This document shows positions 1 to 6,287 of a DNA stretch of 24,515 nt, one piece after another. This stretch comes from an uncultured Oscillospiraceae bacterium (GTDB lineage Bacteria; Bacillota; Clostridia; Oscillospirales; Oscillospiraceae). The number at the start of each line of letters is the position of its first letter. Position 1 is the first letter of the stretch. The stretch spans positions 1 to 24,515 of the forward strand of contig CAAEDD010000171.1 of the NCBI GenBank assembly GCA_900754515.1, given 5' to 3'. The translations under genes and the position numbers were made by a program. The notes beneath the pieces were generated by a model that was not told the origin of the DNA, made no database searches, and saw nothing but the letters and a program-made list of their open reading frames with translations.

Positions 1-8
1 CCAACAGC

Positions 9-95
9 ATGATGATGGGTATGATGTACATGTTCCGCATGTGCATGATGATGTGCGCGCAAAAACATGACTCGCCTTGTTTCATATCCATCTGA
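9..95 (+). CDS. Methionine-rich leader peptide of the met transport operon (candidate)
   Basis: A 28-codon frame opens with MMMGMMYMFRMCMMMC, giving 10 Met codons in the first 15 and three Cys codons overall, and ends with TGA at 93-95. It lies 25 nt upstream of a strong intrinsic terminator and ahead of metN, the layout of an amino-acid attenuator leader such as those of his, trp or leu operons. Inference: ribosomes stall on the Met run when charged Met-tRNA is scarce, so the terminator does not form. Only 8 bases precede the first ATG, so the ribosome binding site is outside the window and the frame could begin further upstream. It might instead be the tail of a longer Met-rich protein, but such Met density is hard to explain otherwise. 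Confidence 0.65.
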   Translation: MMMGMMYMFRMCMMMCAQKHDSPCFISI

Positions 96-119
96 AAAGT
101 GCTTCAAAACTGTACTTGC

Positions 120-162
120 ACAGGCTTGGGAAACAATGTGAGTTTTCCGAGCCTGTTTTTTT
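120..162 (+). terminator. Intrinsic terminator/attenuator in the metN leader
   Basis: Arms 120-133 and 143-156 form a 14-bp stem with two G-U wobbles (127/149 and 130/146) and a 9-nt loop. A run of seven T residues (156-162) follows. It stands between the Met-rich short ORF and metN, so it must be read through or prevented for metNIQ to be expressed. A weak alternative pairing exists between GCCTTGT (74-80) and ACAGGC (120-125) with one bulge, which could act as antiterminator. Confidence 0.8.
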
Positions 163-180
163 GTTGAAAGGACAGAGAAA

Positions 181-1170
181 ATGATTGAGCTGAAAAAACT
201 CTCCAAGGTCTTTGAAAGCGCCTCAGGGTCCGTAGAAGCGCTGAGAGATGTGGACCTGACCATAAACGACGGCGAGATCTTCGGTATAATCGGCCTTTCC
301 GGCGCCGGTAAAAGTACCCTGGTACGCTGCATAAATCTCCTGGAGCGCCCCAGCTCCGGTCAGGTCATAATTGACGGCCGGGACATGACCTCCCTCAGCC
401 GCCCGGAGCTTCTGAAAATGCGCAGGAGCATATCCATGATATTCCAGGGCTTCAACCTGCTGGAGCAGAGAAACGTGCTTAAAAACGTCTGCTTCCCTCT
501 GGAGATATCCGGGGTAAAAAGGCAGGAAGCAGAGAAGAAGGCCCTTGAGCTTTTGAAGCTGGTGGGGTTAGAGGAGAAGGCAGACAAATATCCATCTCAG
601 CTCTCCGGCGGCCAGAAGCAGCGCGTGGCCATAGCCAGGGCCCTGGCCACCGACCCAAAGTATCTGCTGTGCGACGAGGCCACCAGCGCTCTGGACCCCA
701 ACACCACCCGTTCCATTCTGGAGCTGCTGCGCACCATAAACCAGACCATGGGTGTGACCATCATAGTCATCACTCATGAAATGAAGGTCATAGACCAGAT
801 CTGCGACAGGGTGGCCGTCATCGACCACAGCTCCATTGCCGAGGAGGGCAAGGTCAGCGATGTGTTCACCAACCCCCGCTCGGACATTGCAAGGGAGCTG
901 ATACTCCCCAAGGACCGGGCTGCACTGGACACCGTGGGCGGTCGGCGCATAAGGCTCATCTTCAACGGTCTCTATTCCCAGGAGCCCATAATCTCCCAGA
1001 TGGTTCTGGAGTGCCAGGCCCCGGTGAACATACTCTTTGCCGACACCAAGGAGTATGAGGGTTCCATATACGGACATATGATAGTGGAGCTGCCCAGCGA
1101 CGAACGCCAGGCAGACAAGATAATCGCCTGGCTGAACAACAGCAAGGTAGTCTGGAAGGAGGAGGACTGA
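181..1170 (+). CDS. metN: Methionine ABC transporter ATP-binding protein MetN
   Basis: The 329-residue ATPase of a D/L-methionine importer sits on the cytoplasmic face and drives uptake through MetI. It has Walker A GLSGAGKST (38-46), Q-loop Q89, signature LSGGQ (141-145), Walker B YLLCDEAT (161-168) and H-loop H199. Residues about 256-329 form the C-terminal NIL (ACT-like) domain, known in this family to bind methionine and inhibit transport from inside the cell. Length is slightly under the usual 340 or so. The ATG is preceded by AAAGGA (167-172) with 8-nt spacing. It is followed by metI after one base and belongs to metNIQ. The upstream terminator and Met-rich short ORF suggest attenuation control. 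Confidence 0.95.
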   Translation: MIELKKLSKVFESASGSVEALRDVDLTINDGEIFGIIGLSGAGKSTLVRCINLLERPSSGQVIIDGRDMTSLSRPELLKMRRSISMIFQGFNLLEQRNVLKNVCFPLEISGVKRQEAEKKALELLKLVGLEEKADKYPSQLSGGQKQRVAIARALATDPKYLLCDEATSALDPNTTRSILELLRTINQTMGVTIIVITHEMKVIDQICDRVAVIDHSSIAEEGKVSDVFTNPRSDIARELILPKDRAALDTVGGRRIRLIFNGLYSQEPIISQMVLECQAPVNILFADTKEYEGSIYGHMIVELPSDERQADKIIAWLNNSKVVWKEED

Positions 1171-1171
1171 G

Positions 1172-1849
1172 ATGTTTTCGGATATGTTTTATAAGGTCTG
1201 GGAAAACGGACTTATACAGATGGGCGTGGTGGAGACCATATATATGACCGTCATAGCCACTTTCTTCTCCTACCTATTCGGCCTGCCCATGGGCGTTGTT
1301 CTCAGCGTCACCGACCAGAGCGGCATCCGCCCCACCCCCTGGGTAAACCGGACGCTGGGTTTTGTGGTGAACTTCTTCCGCAGTATCCCCTTCATTATCC
1401 TCATGGTGGCAATGCTCCCGGTGGCCCGTTTCATTCTGGGCACCAGCCTTGGAAATGGTGCAGTCATCGTCATGCTGGTCATCGGCGCCTCCCCCTATGT
1501 TGCCAGAATGGTGGAGTCCTCCCTGAAGGAAGTTAACGCAGGAGTAATTGAGGCCGCCCAGTCCATGGGCTGCACCAACTTTCAGATAGTCACCAAGGTG
1601 CTGCTGCCTGAAGCCAAGCCCTCCCTCATTAACGGGGCCGTCATCTCTATGGTCACCGTCCTGGGTTACTCGGCTATGGCCGCCACCATAGGCGGAACCG
1701 GCCTGGGCCAGGTTGCAATAATCTACGGACATCAGCGCAGCAATGACGACATAACCTGGATATGCGTGCTGCTCACAGTGGCGATAGTACAGATCATACA
1801 GATCGTAGGTACCTATATCGCCAGGCACACCGACAAACGTATAAAGTGA
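1172..1849 (+). CDS. metI: Methionine ABC transporter permease MetI
   Basis: The 225-residue integral membrane permease has about five transmembrane segments and the MetI-type EAA coupling loop starting EAAQSMG near residue 127, which contacts the ATPase. The family norm is about 217 residues, so it is full length. The start ATG lies one base after the metN stop, and a GGAGGAG ribosome binding site is embedded in the end of metN, so translation is coupled. Family knowledge: MetI dimers with MetN form the importer, fed by the MetQ lipoprotein. Clear membership by sequence and gene order. Confidence 0.95.
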   Translation: MFSDMFYKVWENGLIQMGVVETIYMTVIATFFSYLFGLPMGVVLSVTDQSGIRPTPWVNRTLGFVVNFFRSIPFIILMVAMLPVARFILGTSLGNGAVIVMLVIGASPYVARMVESSLKEVNAGVIEAAQSMGCTNFQIVTKVLLPEAKPSLINGAVISMVTVLGYSAMAATIGGTGLGQVAIIYGHQRSNDDITWICVLLTVAIVQIIQIVGTYIARHTDKRIK

Positions 1850-1858
1850 GGAATGAAC

Positions 1859-1894
1859 ATGATTTTTACCAGTCTTTGTAAGCTGCGAATGTAA
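1859..1894 (+). CDS. Possible short ORF between metI and metQ
   Basis: An 11-codon frame (MIFTSLCKLRM, stop TAA) has a good ribosome binding site, GAGGA at 1848-1852, six bases before the ATG. A second in-frame ATG at 1853 has no spacing from it. Its last codons and stop lie within the left arm of the 1887-1932 inverted repeat, so translating it would interfere with that hairpin. No homology can be claimed. It may be a second regulatory upstream ORF or chance. Confidence 0.25.
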   Translation: MIFTSLCKLRM

Positions 1895-1932
1895 AAGGAA
1901 AATACTTGCACAAATATACAGTTTTTACATTC
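1887..1932 (+). promoter_or_regulatory. Hairpin in the metI-metQ intergenic region
   Basis: GAATGTAAAA (1887-1896) and TTTTACATTC (1923-1932) form a perfect 10-bp inverted repeat around a 26-nt loop. The loop contains TACTTGCACA (1903-1912), an exact copy of the 10-mer at 113-122 just before the metN attenuator stem. No T-tract follows, so it is not an intrinsic terminator. It may act as an mRNA processing/stability element or a regulatory site that sets metQ levels apart from metNI. Confidence 0.35.
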
Positions 1933-1973
1933 TCAATTTACAAAATGTCTTATAAATTAAAGGAGAAATCAAA

Positions 1974-2789
1974 ATGAAAAAGATCGTTGCAATTATTCTC
2001 GCCATCGCTACTGTTTTCTGTTTTGCAGCCTGCGGCAAAAGCGCAGAGGATAAGGTCATCAAGGTTGGCGCCAGCTCCACTCCCCACGCCGAGATACTGG
2101 AGCAGGTGAAGGACACTCTGGCCGACGAGGGCTATGAGCTGGAGATCGTAATATACGACGACTACGTGCTGCCCAACCAGGCTCTGGCCGAAGGCACCCT
2201 GGACGCCAACTACTTCCAGCACACCCCATACCTTAACAGCTACAACGCTTCCAACGGCACCGACCTGGTAGCCGCCGCACGCATACACTATGAGCCCTTT
2301 GGTCTCTATGGCAACGGTGTTGACTCCGTAGCCGACATCGCCCCCGGCGCCACCATCCTCATTCCCGCCGACGACAGCAACGAGACCCGCGCTCTGCTGC
2401 TCCTGGCCCAGGAAGGTCTCATTACTCTCCCTGAGGACGCCAGCGCCGAGGCCGGTATCACCACTCTGGACATAGTTGACAACGGCGGTTTTGACATTCA
2501 GGCCGTTCAGGCCGACACCGTTCCCTCCCAGCTGGCCAACAGTGACGTGGGAACCGTGGCCGTCATCAACGGCAACTACGCTCTCCAGGCCGGACTCCAC
2601 GCCTCCGAGGCTCTGGCAATAGAGGACGCCTCCGGCGACGCCGCCCAGACCTACGCAAACATCGTGGCCTGCCGCAACGGCGAGGAGAACAGCGAGAAGA
2701 TCCAGGCCCTGGTAAATGCCCTGTGCAGCGACAATGTGAAGAACTACATTGCCGAGACCTACAACGGTGCCGTGGTGGCCATCTTCTGA
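1974..2789 (+). CDS. metQ: Methionine-binding lipoprotein MetQ (NlpA family)
   Basis: The 271-residue substrate-binding lipoprotein is exported and lipid-anchored outside the membrane. It has a signal peptide with a lipobox ending at C20 (FAAC), then the NlpA/MetQ fold with typical segments such as KVGASSTPHAEIL and YFQHTPYLNSYN. Family knowledge: it captures methionine and delivers it to MetI. The start is set by AAAGGAG eight to nine bases upstream. A 124-nt gap containing a hairpin and a short ORF separates it from metI, which suggests its level is set separately, as is common for binding proteins. A terminator follows directly. Confidence 0.95.
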   Translation: MKKIVAIILAIATVFCFAACGKSAEDKVIKVGASSTPHAEILEQVKDTLADEGYELEIVIYDDYVLPNQALAEGTLDANYFQHTPYLNSYNASNGTDLVAAARIHYEPFGLYGNGVDSVADIAPGATILIPADDSNETRALLLLAQEGLITLPEDASAEAGITTLDIVDNGGFDIQAVQADTVPSQLANSDVGTVAVINGNYALQAGLHASEALAIEDASGDAAQTYANIVACRNGEENSEKIQALVNALCSDNVKNYIAETYNGAVVAIF

Positions 2790-2820
2790 TTATATTAAAA
2801 ACACCATATTTAAATAAAAA

Positions 2821-2850
2821 GGGTCCGGTCATAAGACCGGATCCTTTCTT
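2821..2850. terminator. Bidirectional terminator between metQ and the LysR gene
   Basis: Arms 2821-2830 and 2835-2844 form a 10-bp stem with one G-U pair and an ATAA loop. It has TTTCTTTATT on the plus side and AAAAA before it, giving a T-tract on the minus strand. It ends the convergent metNIQ and LysR transcripts. Confidence 0.85.
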
Positions 2851-3752
2851 TATTCACCAACTTGAGTTTCAGATTTTAGCTCGGTATTCTCCGGCATAAG
2901 CCAGTCTGCCCATTCTCCGGCAAACATGTTTCCCTTCAGACACACCAGACTGAAAGCCCCGCTCAGTGTCTCCCCCTCCAGGTCAAATCGGGCCAGGCGC
3001 CCCTGCTCCAGCTCCTTCTCCACCACAGGAGCATACAGAAATGAGACGCCCAGGGAATCCTCCAGTATGGTTTTTATCATGGAAAAATCGCTTATGGTCA
3101 TCTGACGGCTAAAGCTCTCCACACTGTAACCCTGTCGCCGCAGCATCTGCTCAAATATGGCTCTGGTGCCGGAGCCCGGCTCACGTATTATTATCCGCTG
3201 CTCCAGCAGCTGAGCCATGGTCACGCGTCTGCCGGCAAAAGGATGAGTCGAAGCACACACGCCGAAGAAATCTTCCCGGCAGCAGCTCAGCACTTCGTAT
3301 CTCTCCCTGTCAAAATAGCCCTCTATCAATGCCATATCAAGCTGAAGGCTATCCAGAGCATGGAGAAGATACCTGGTGTTTTCAACTATAAGGGAAAAGG
3401 ACAACTCCGGGTGTCCCCTTATAAGCCGCTTCACCCTGGGTGCTATCACGAACTCCCCTATGGTTTTTGTAGCCCCAACCCTCAGGGTAAGAGGAGAAGG
3501 TGTACTCATGGCCTCCTCTGCCTTTTGGCTGTTATAGGCCAGAGAGCGGGCCAGGCCCAGCAGCCGCTGTCCCTCCGGCGTCAGACTCAGGCTCTTTCCC
3601 TGGTAGGAAAAAAGGCGGCAGCCATAGTGTTCCTCCAGGTAGTGGATATGGTGTGTGACGGCAGGCTGAGTAATGCACAGCCGCTCCGCGGCCCTGGTAT
3701 AGTTCATTGTCTCGCACAGCACCAGAAAAGTATTTATTCTTGCATCCAGCAT
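2850..3752 (-). CDS. LysR-family transcriptional regulator (CysL/YeiE-like)
   Basis: A 300-residue regulator with an N-terminal winged helix-turn-helix (about residues 1-60, containing YTRAAERLCITQPAVTHHI) and a periplasmic-binding-like effector domain (about 88-290). LysR proteins usually control a divergently transcribed neighbour and respond to a small ligand. Here the neighbour is a YeiH-family transporter, a pairing known from yeiE-yeiH and CysL-type regulators, so a sulfur-related ligand is plausible but unproven. GGTGA lies four bases before the ATG. A candidate promoter, TTGATT-N17-TAAAAT, overlaps the yeiH promoter, which suggests autoregulation. Specific ligand unknown. Confidence 0.88.
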   Translation of the reverse strand: MLDARINTFLVLCETMNYTRAAERLCITQPAVTHHIHYLEEHYGCRLFSYQGKSLSLTPEGQRLLGLARSLAYNSQKAEEAMSTPSPLTLRVGATKTIGEFVIAPRVKRLIRGHPELSFSLIVENTRYLLHALDSLQLDMALIEGYFDRERYEVLSCCREDFFGVCASTHPFAGRRVTMAQLLEQRIIIREPGSGTRAIFEQMLRRQGYSVESFSRQMTISDFSMIKTILEDSLGVSFLYAPVVEKELEQGRLARFDLEGETLSGAFSLVCLKGNMFAGEWADWLMPENTELKSETQVGE

Positions 3753-3798
3753 AAGCTCACCAATAAAAATAAATTATTGAAGTATTATAAATAGTAAT

Positions 3799-3827
3799 TT
3801 TATTTTATCGTTATCCTGTAATATAAT
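3799..3827 (+). promoter_or_regulatory. Candidate yeiH promoter
   Basis: TATAAT at 3822-3827 is a perfect -10, but the -35 position (TTTATT, 3799-3804) is poor. This is usual for promoters that need an activator such as LysR. The leader to the ATG at 3860 would be about 27 nt. Confidence 0.4.
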
Positions 3828-3830
3828 CAA
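3802..3830 (-). promoter_or_regulatory. Promoter of the LysR gene, overlapping the yeiH promoter
   Basis: On the minus strand TTGATT (3825-3830), a 17-nt spacer and TAAAAT (3802-3807) form a good sigma-70 type promoter. Its -35 overlaps the plus-strand TATAAT of yeiH (3822-3827). Downstream, ATTA-N7-TAAT (3784-3798) fits the LysR T-N11-A box. Confidence 0.5.
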
Positions 3831-3859
3831 GGGGAAATTTGGGAAAAGAGGATAAGGAT

Positions 3860-4891
3860 ATGGAATTTATCAAAAAGAACGGACCCGGACTTCTGCTGTG
3901 CCTGGTAATCGCCATCCCCTGCTGGCTGCTGGGTAAGGCTCTGCCTGTAGTGGGCGGCCCGGTATTTGCCATTCTGGCAGGCATGCTGCTGACACTGCTT
4001 ATTAAAGACAAAACCAAAGTCCAGGGCGGCATAACCTACACATCAAAGAAAATACTTCAGTATGCGGTCATACTGCTGGGCTTTGGCCTCAATCTTTCGG
4101 AGATAGCTAAGGTGGGCACCCAGTCTCTGCCCATAATCTGCTCCACCATTGCCACCTCCCTGATAGTCTCTTTTGTCCTGTGCAAGCTTTTAAAGATGCC
4201 CTCAAACATCTCCACCCTGGTAGGTGTAGGCTCTTCCATCTGCGGCGGCTCCGCCATTGCCGCCACCGCTCCTGTCATCGGGGCCAACGACGAAGAGATA
4301 GCCCAATCCATCTCCGTTATCTTTCTTTTTAACGTCCTGGCAGCCCTGATTTTCCCCACCTTCGGCGGGGCCATCGGTCTGAGCAATGAGGGCTTCGGTC
4401 TCTTTGCCGGTACAGCTGTGAACGACACATCCTCCGTTACCGCTGCCGCTTCCACCTGGGACAGTCTCCATGGCACCAACGGAGCCGTGCTTGAATACGC
4501 AACCATCGTTAAGCTCACCCGCACTCTGGCCATAATCCCCATTACCCTGGTGCTGGCTTTCTGGCGCACCTGGCAGGCCAAGAAGGGCAGCGGCACCAGC
4601 TGCGGCAGCTTCTCTCTGAAGAAGATTTTCCCCTTCTTCATTCTGTTCTTTGTCCTGGCCTCCGTAATCACCACCGTGTCTACCATGGCAGGAGTGGATG
4701 CCGCTTTCTTCAGCCCCTTCAAGGAGCTGTCCAAGTTCTTTATTATAATGGCAATGGCAGCCATAGGGCTCAACACAAATATTGTTAAACTGGTTAAAAG
4801 CGGTGGCAAGCCTATATTCATGGGCTTCTGCTGCTGGGTCAGCATCACGGCAGTCAGCCTCGCCATGCAGCACTTTCTGGGCCTGCTTTGA
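3860..4891 (+). CDS. yeiH: YeiH family putative sulfate exporter (UPF0324)
   Basis: A 343-residue polytopic membrane protein with about ten hydrophobic segments and the family hallmark VGVGSSICGGSAIAATAPVI followed by FAGTAVNDTSS. The YeiH/UPF0324 family is annotated as putative sulfate exporters, but the substrate is not firmly established. I chose the ATG at 3860 because AAAGAGGA lies seven bases upstream and the protein then begins MEFIKKNGPG, as in homologues. An in-frame TTG at 3839 would add seven residues. It is divergent from the LysR gene and is followed by a strong terminator, so it is monocistronic. Its place beside metNIQ hints at sulfur metabolism. Confidence 0.9.
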   Translation: MEFIKKNGPGLLLCLVIAIPCWLLGKALPVVGGPVFAILAGMLLTLLIKDKTKVQGGITYTSKKILQYAVILLGFGLNLSEIAKVGTQSLPIICSTIATSLIVSFVLCKLLKMPSNISTLVGVGSSICGGSAIAATAPVIGANDEEIAQSISVIFLFNVLAALIFPTFGGAIGLSNEGFGLFAGTAVNDTSSVTAAASTWDSLHGTNGAVLEYATIVKLTRTLAIIPITLVLAFWRTWQAKKGSGTSCGSFSLKKIFPFFILFFVLASVITTVSTMAGVDAAFFSPFKELSKFFIIMAMAAIGLNTNIVKLVKSGGKPIFMGFCCWVSITAVSLAMQHFLGLL

Positions 4892-4925
4892 TAGAGCTGA
4901 TCCTCGCTTTTTTGCACTCCTTAAT

Positions 4926-4976
4926 AAAGCTCTAAAGCCGGCGGGTTTTCCCACCGGCTTTAGAGCTTTTTCTTTC
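4926..4976 (+). terminator. Terminator after yeiH, near-bidirectional
   Basis: A 20-bp stem (4926-4945 with 4950-4969) has a single mismatch and a TTTT loop, followed by TTTTTCTTTC. On the minus strand the mismatch becomes a G-U pair and a weaker TTTATTAA tract follows, so it may also end the operon that stops at 5025. Confidence 0.85.
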
Positions 4977-5024
4977 ATTATTTATTTTTTGCGGGCTTAA
5001 GCTCCACTTTTTCTTTTGTAAACA

Positions 5025-6287
5025 CTAGCTCTGGCTTTCGCCGTCTTTGTTCTTTTTGCCGTATCTGCGCTCCCAGGCCTTACGCTGCTGCACCCTTATG
5101 GTCTCGCCGATGCGCTCCTTTGCCTTGGGCAGCAGGTCTTCCTCCAGCTTATCCTTACCCCGACGGAACATACGCACAAGGAAGATTACGATCAGCACCA
5201 GCGGCAGCACTGCAGTTATAATGGCTGCAATGAGCAGAGCCAGACACCAATCCTCTATACACCTGGCGGCGTTTTCCCAGTAAGGTAAAATGACGCCGTG
5301 GGTCTGCATGGAACGGGAACCAAATTGTTTTATCAGCTTGAGTATATTTTCATAGCTATAGCGGTTGGAGTTGTCCACTATAACTCCGCCGCCGATGGGA
5401 AACTTTTCCTTGGCCACGTTCATGGCAAATCCCTTCACCGGCTCCGCCATGACTACTTCATAGCATTCTATACCTACGCTGCTTCCGGAACTGCTGCCGG
5501 TACCGCCTGTAGTTCCGCCGGTGCCGCCGCCAGTGCCTCCGCCGGTGCTCCCTGTACCGCCGGTACTGCCCGTGCTTCCGGAAGAACCACCGGAAGTACT
5601 GCCGCCTGTAGTTCCGCTGGTGCTGCTTGTCGCTGAAGTGCCTCCGCCGCTCTTAATTGTGCTGTAGGCATCGTAGCTCATATATATGCCCATGCCCGAA
5701 GTATAGGCTTTCAAACTGGCAAAATCCTGCTCCCGCTCTATGACTCCCGCCACCACAAAGGGCACGCCGTCAATCTTGAAACTCATACCCTCCAGCTGCG
5801 TACCGCCAAAGAGCAGCCAGGCAGTGTCTTCATCCAGCAAAACTCTGTCCTTCATCAGATCATCGGGGCTTATATAGCTGCCGCTGAGAAGGCGGATCGG
5901 GTGAAAGTCAAAGAAGTTTCCCCCCACGGCGATAACGCTCACATCACCCTTGCCCTGATCACTTGCGACATAGGCTTTCCCTGTAGTGGACCAGGCATCA
6001 CAGAATAGCTGGGCGTCGTTGTCAATGTCCAGGGCCGCTTCATGGAACTTGTCCATCATCGTCTTCCGAAAACTGTACACCTGTTCCAGAGTGAGCTTTT
6101 GATCCACGGACATAAAGCAGCTGAGCTGGCTGAACTTCAGTTCGCTCTCTCCCTGCCATCGCTCCGCCTGATGCTGGCTGTCCAGCATATTGGTCAGGTG
6201 GGAATACACCAGCAGACAGGCCATGCACAGCAAGGCCAGGAATACTGCCGCTATAGGCAGTGCCAGCCGTTTCAGCTTTTCTCTCAT
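5025..6287 (-). CDS. Two-TM MacB/FtsX-like envelope protein with Gly/Ser/Thr linker
   Basis: A 420-residue protein with a TM helix at about 8-30, an extracytoplasmic region resembling the MacB periplasmic core domain (VIAVGGNFFDF, LLSGSYIS, VLLDEDTAWLLFGG, VVAGVIERE), a TM helix at about 348-372 and a charged cytoplasmic tail. MacB/FtsX permeases normally have four TM helices, the last three following the core domain; only one follows here. Residues 214-270 are almost pure Gly, Ser and Thr, interrupting the core domain. It overlaps the upstream adaptor gene by 4 nt (ATGA), so the two are translationally coupled. Inference: a partner subunit of the adaptor. Whether it transports or only forms structure or senses is unknown. 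No ATPase is encoded nearby. Confidence 0.65.
   Translation of the reverse strand: MREKLKRLALPIAAVFLALLCMACLLVYSHLTNMLDSQHQAERWQGESELKFSQLSCFMSVDQKLTLEQVYSFRKTMMDKFHEAALDIDNDAQLFCDAWSTTGKAYVASDQGKGDVSVIAVGGNFFDFHPIRLLSGSYISPDDLMKDRVLLDEDTAWLLFGGTQLEGMSFKIDGVPFVVAGVIEREQDFASLKAYTSGMGIYMSYDAYSTIKSGGGTSATSSTSGTTGGSTSGGSSGSTGSTGGTGSTGGGTGGGTGGTTGGTGSSSGSSVGIECYEVVMAEPVKGFAMNVAKEKFPIGGGVIVDNSNRYSYENILKLIKQFGSRSMQTHGVILPYWENAARCIEDWCLALLIAAIITAVLPLVLIVIFLVRMFRRGKDKLEEDLLPKAKERIGETIRVQQRKAWERRYGKKNKDGESQS
5478..5648 (-). repeat. Low-complexity Gly/Ser/Thr-coding repeat tract
   Basis: This DNA encodes residues 214-270 of the MacB-like protein, an irregular series of GGT/GST/TGG units. Codons are mixed (GGC, GGA, ACT, AGC), so the protein repeat is kept while the DNA is not a pure tandem repeat. 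It probably forms a flexible extracytoplasmic linker. Confidence 0.8.

Noticed and set aside
1..180. SAM riboswitch or Met T-box upstream of metN
   Set aside because: I find neither the S-box core nor a T-box AGGGTGGNACCGCG-type sequence in the visible leader; the Met-rich frame plus terminator explains it better. More leader may lie outside the window.
4057..4917. Long open frame on the minus strand opposite yeiH
   Set aside because: It is antisense to a clear membrane protein gene, has no ribosome binding site or recognisable domain, and reflects codon bias of the sense strand.
5478..5648. CRISPR-like or tandem DNA repeat
   Set aside because: The unit length is irregular, there are no spacers, and the frame is kept as coding sequence.
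5298..5671. Ala-rich open frames overlapping the Gly/Ser/Thr tract
   Set aside because: They arise from reading the GGN/TCN/ACN repeat in other frames; no start signals or independent features.
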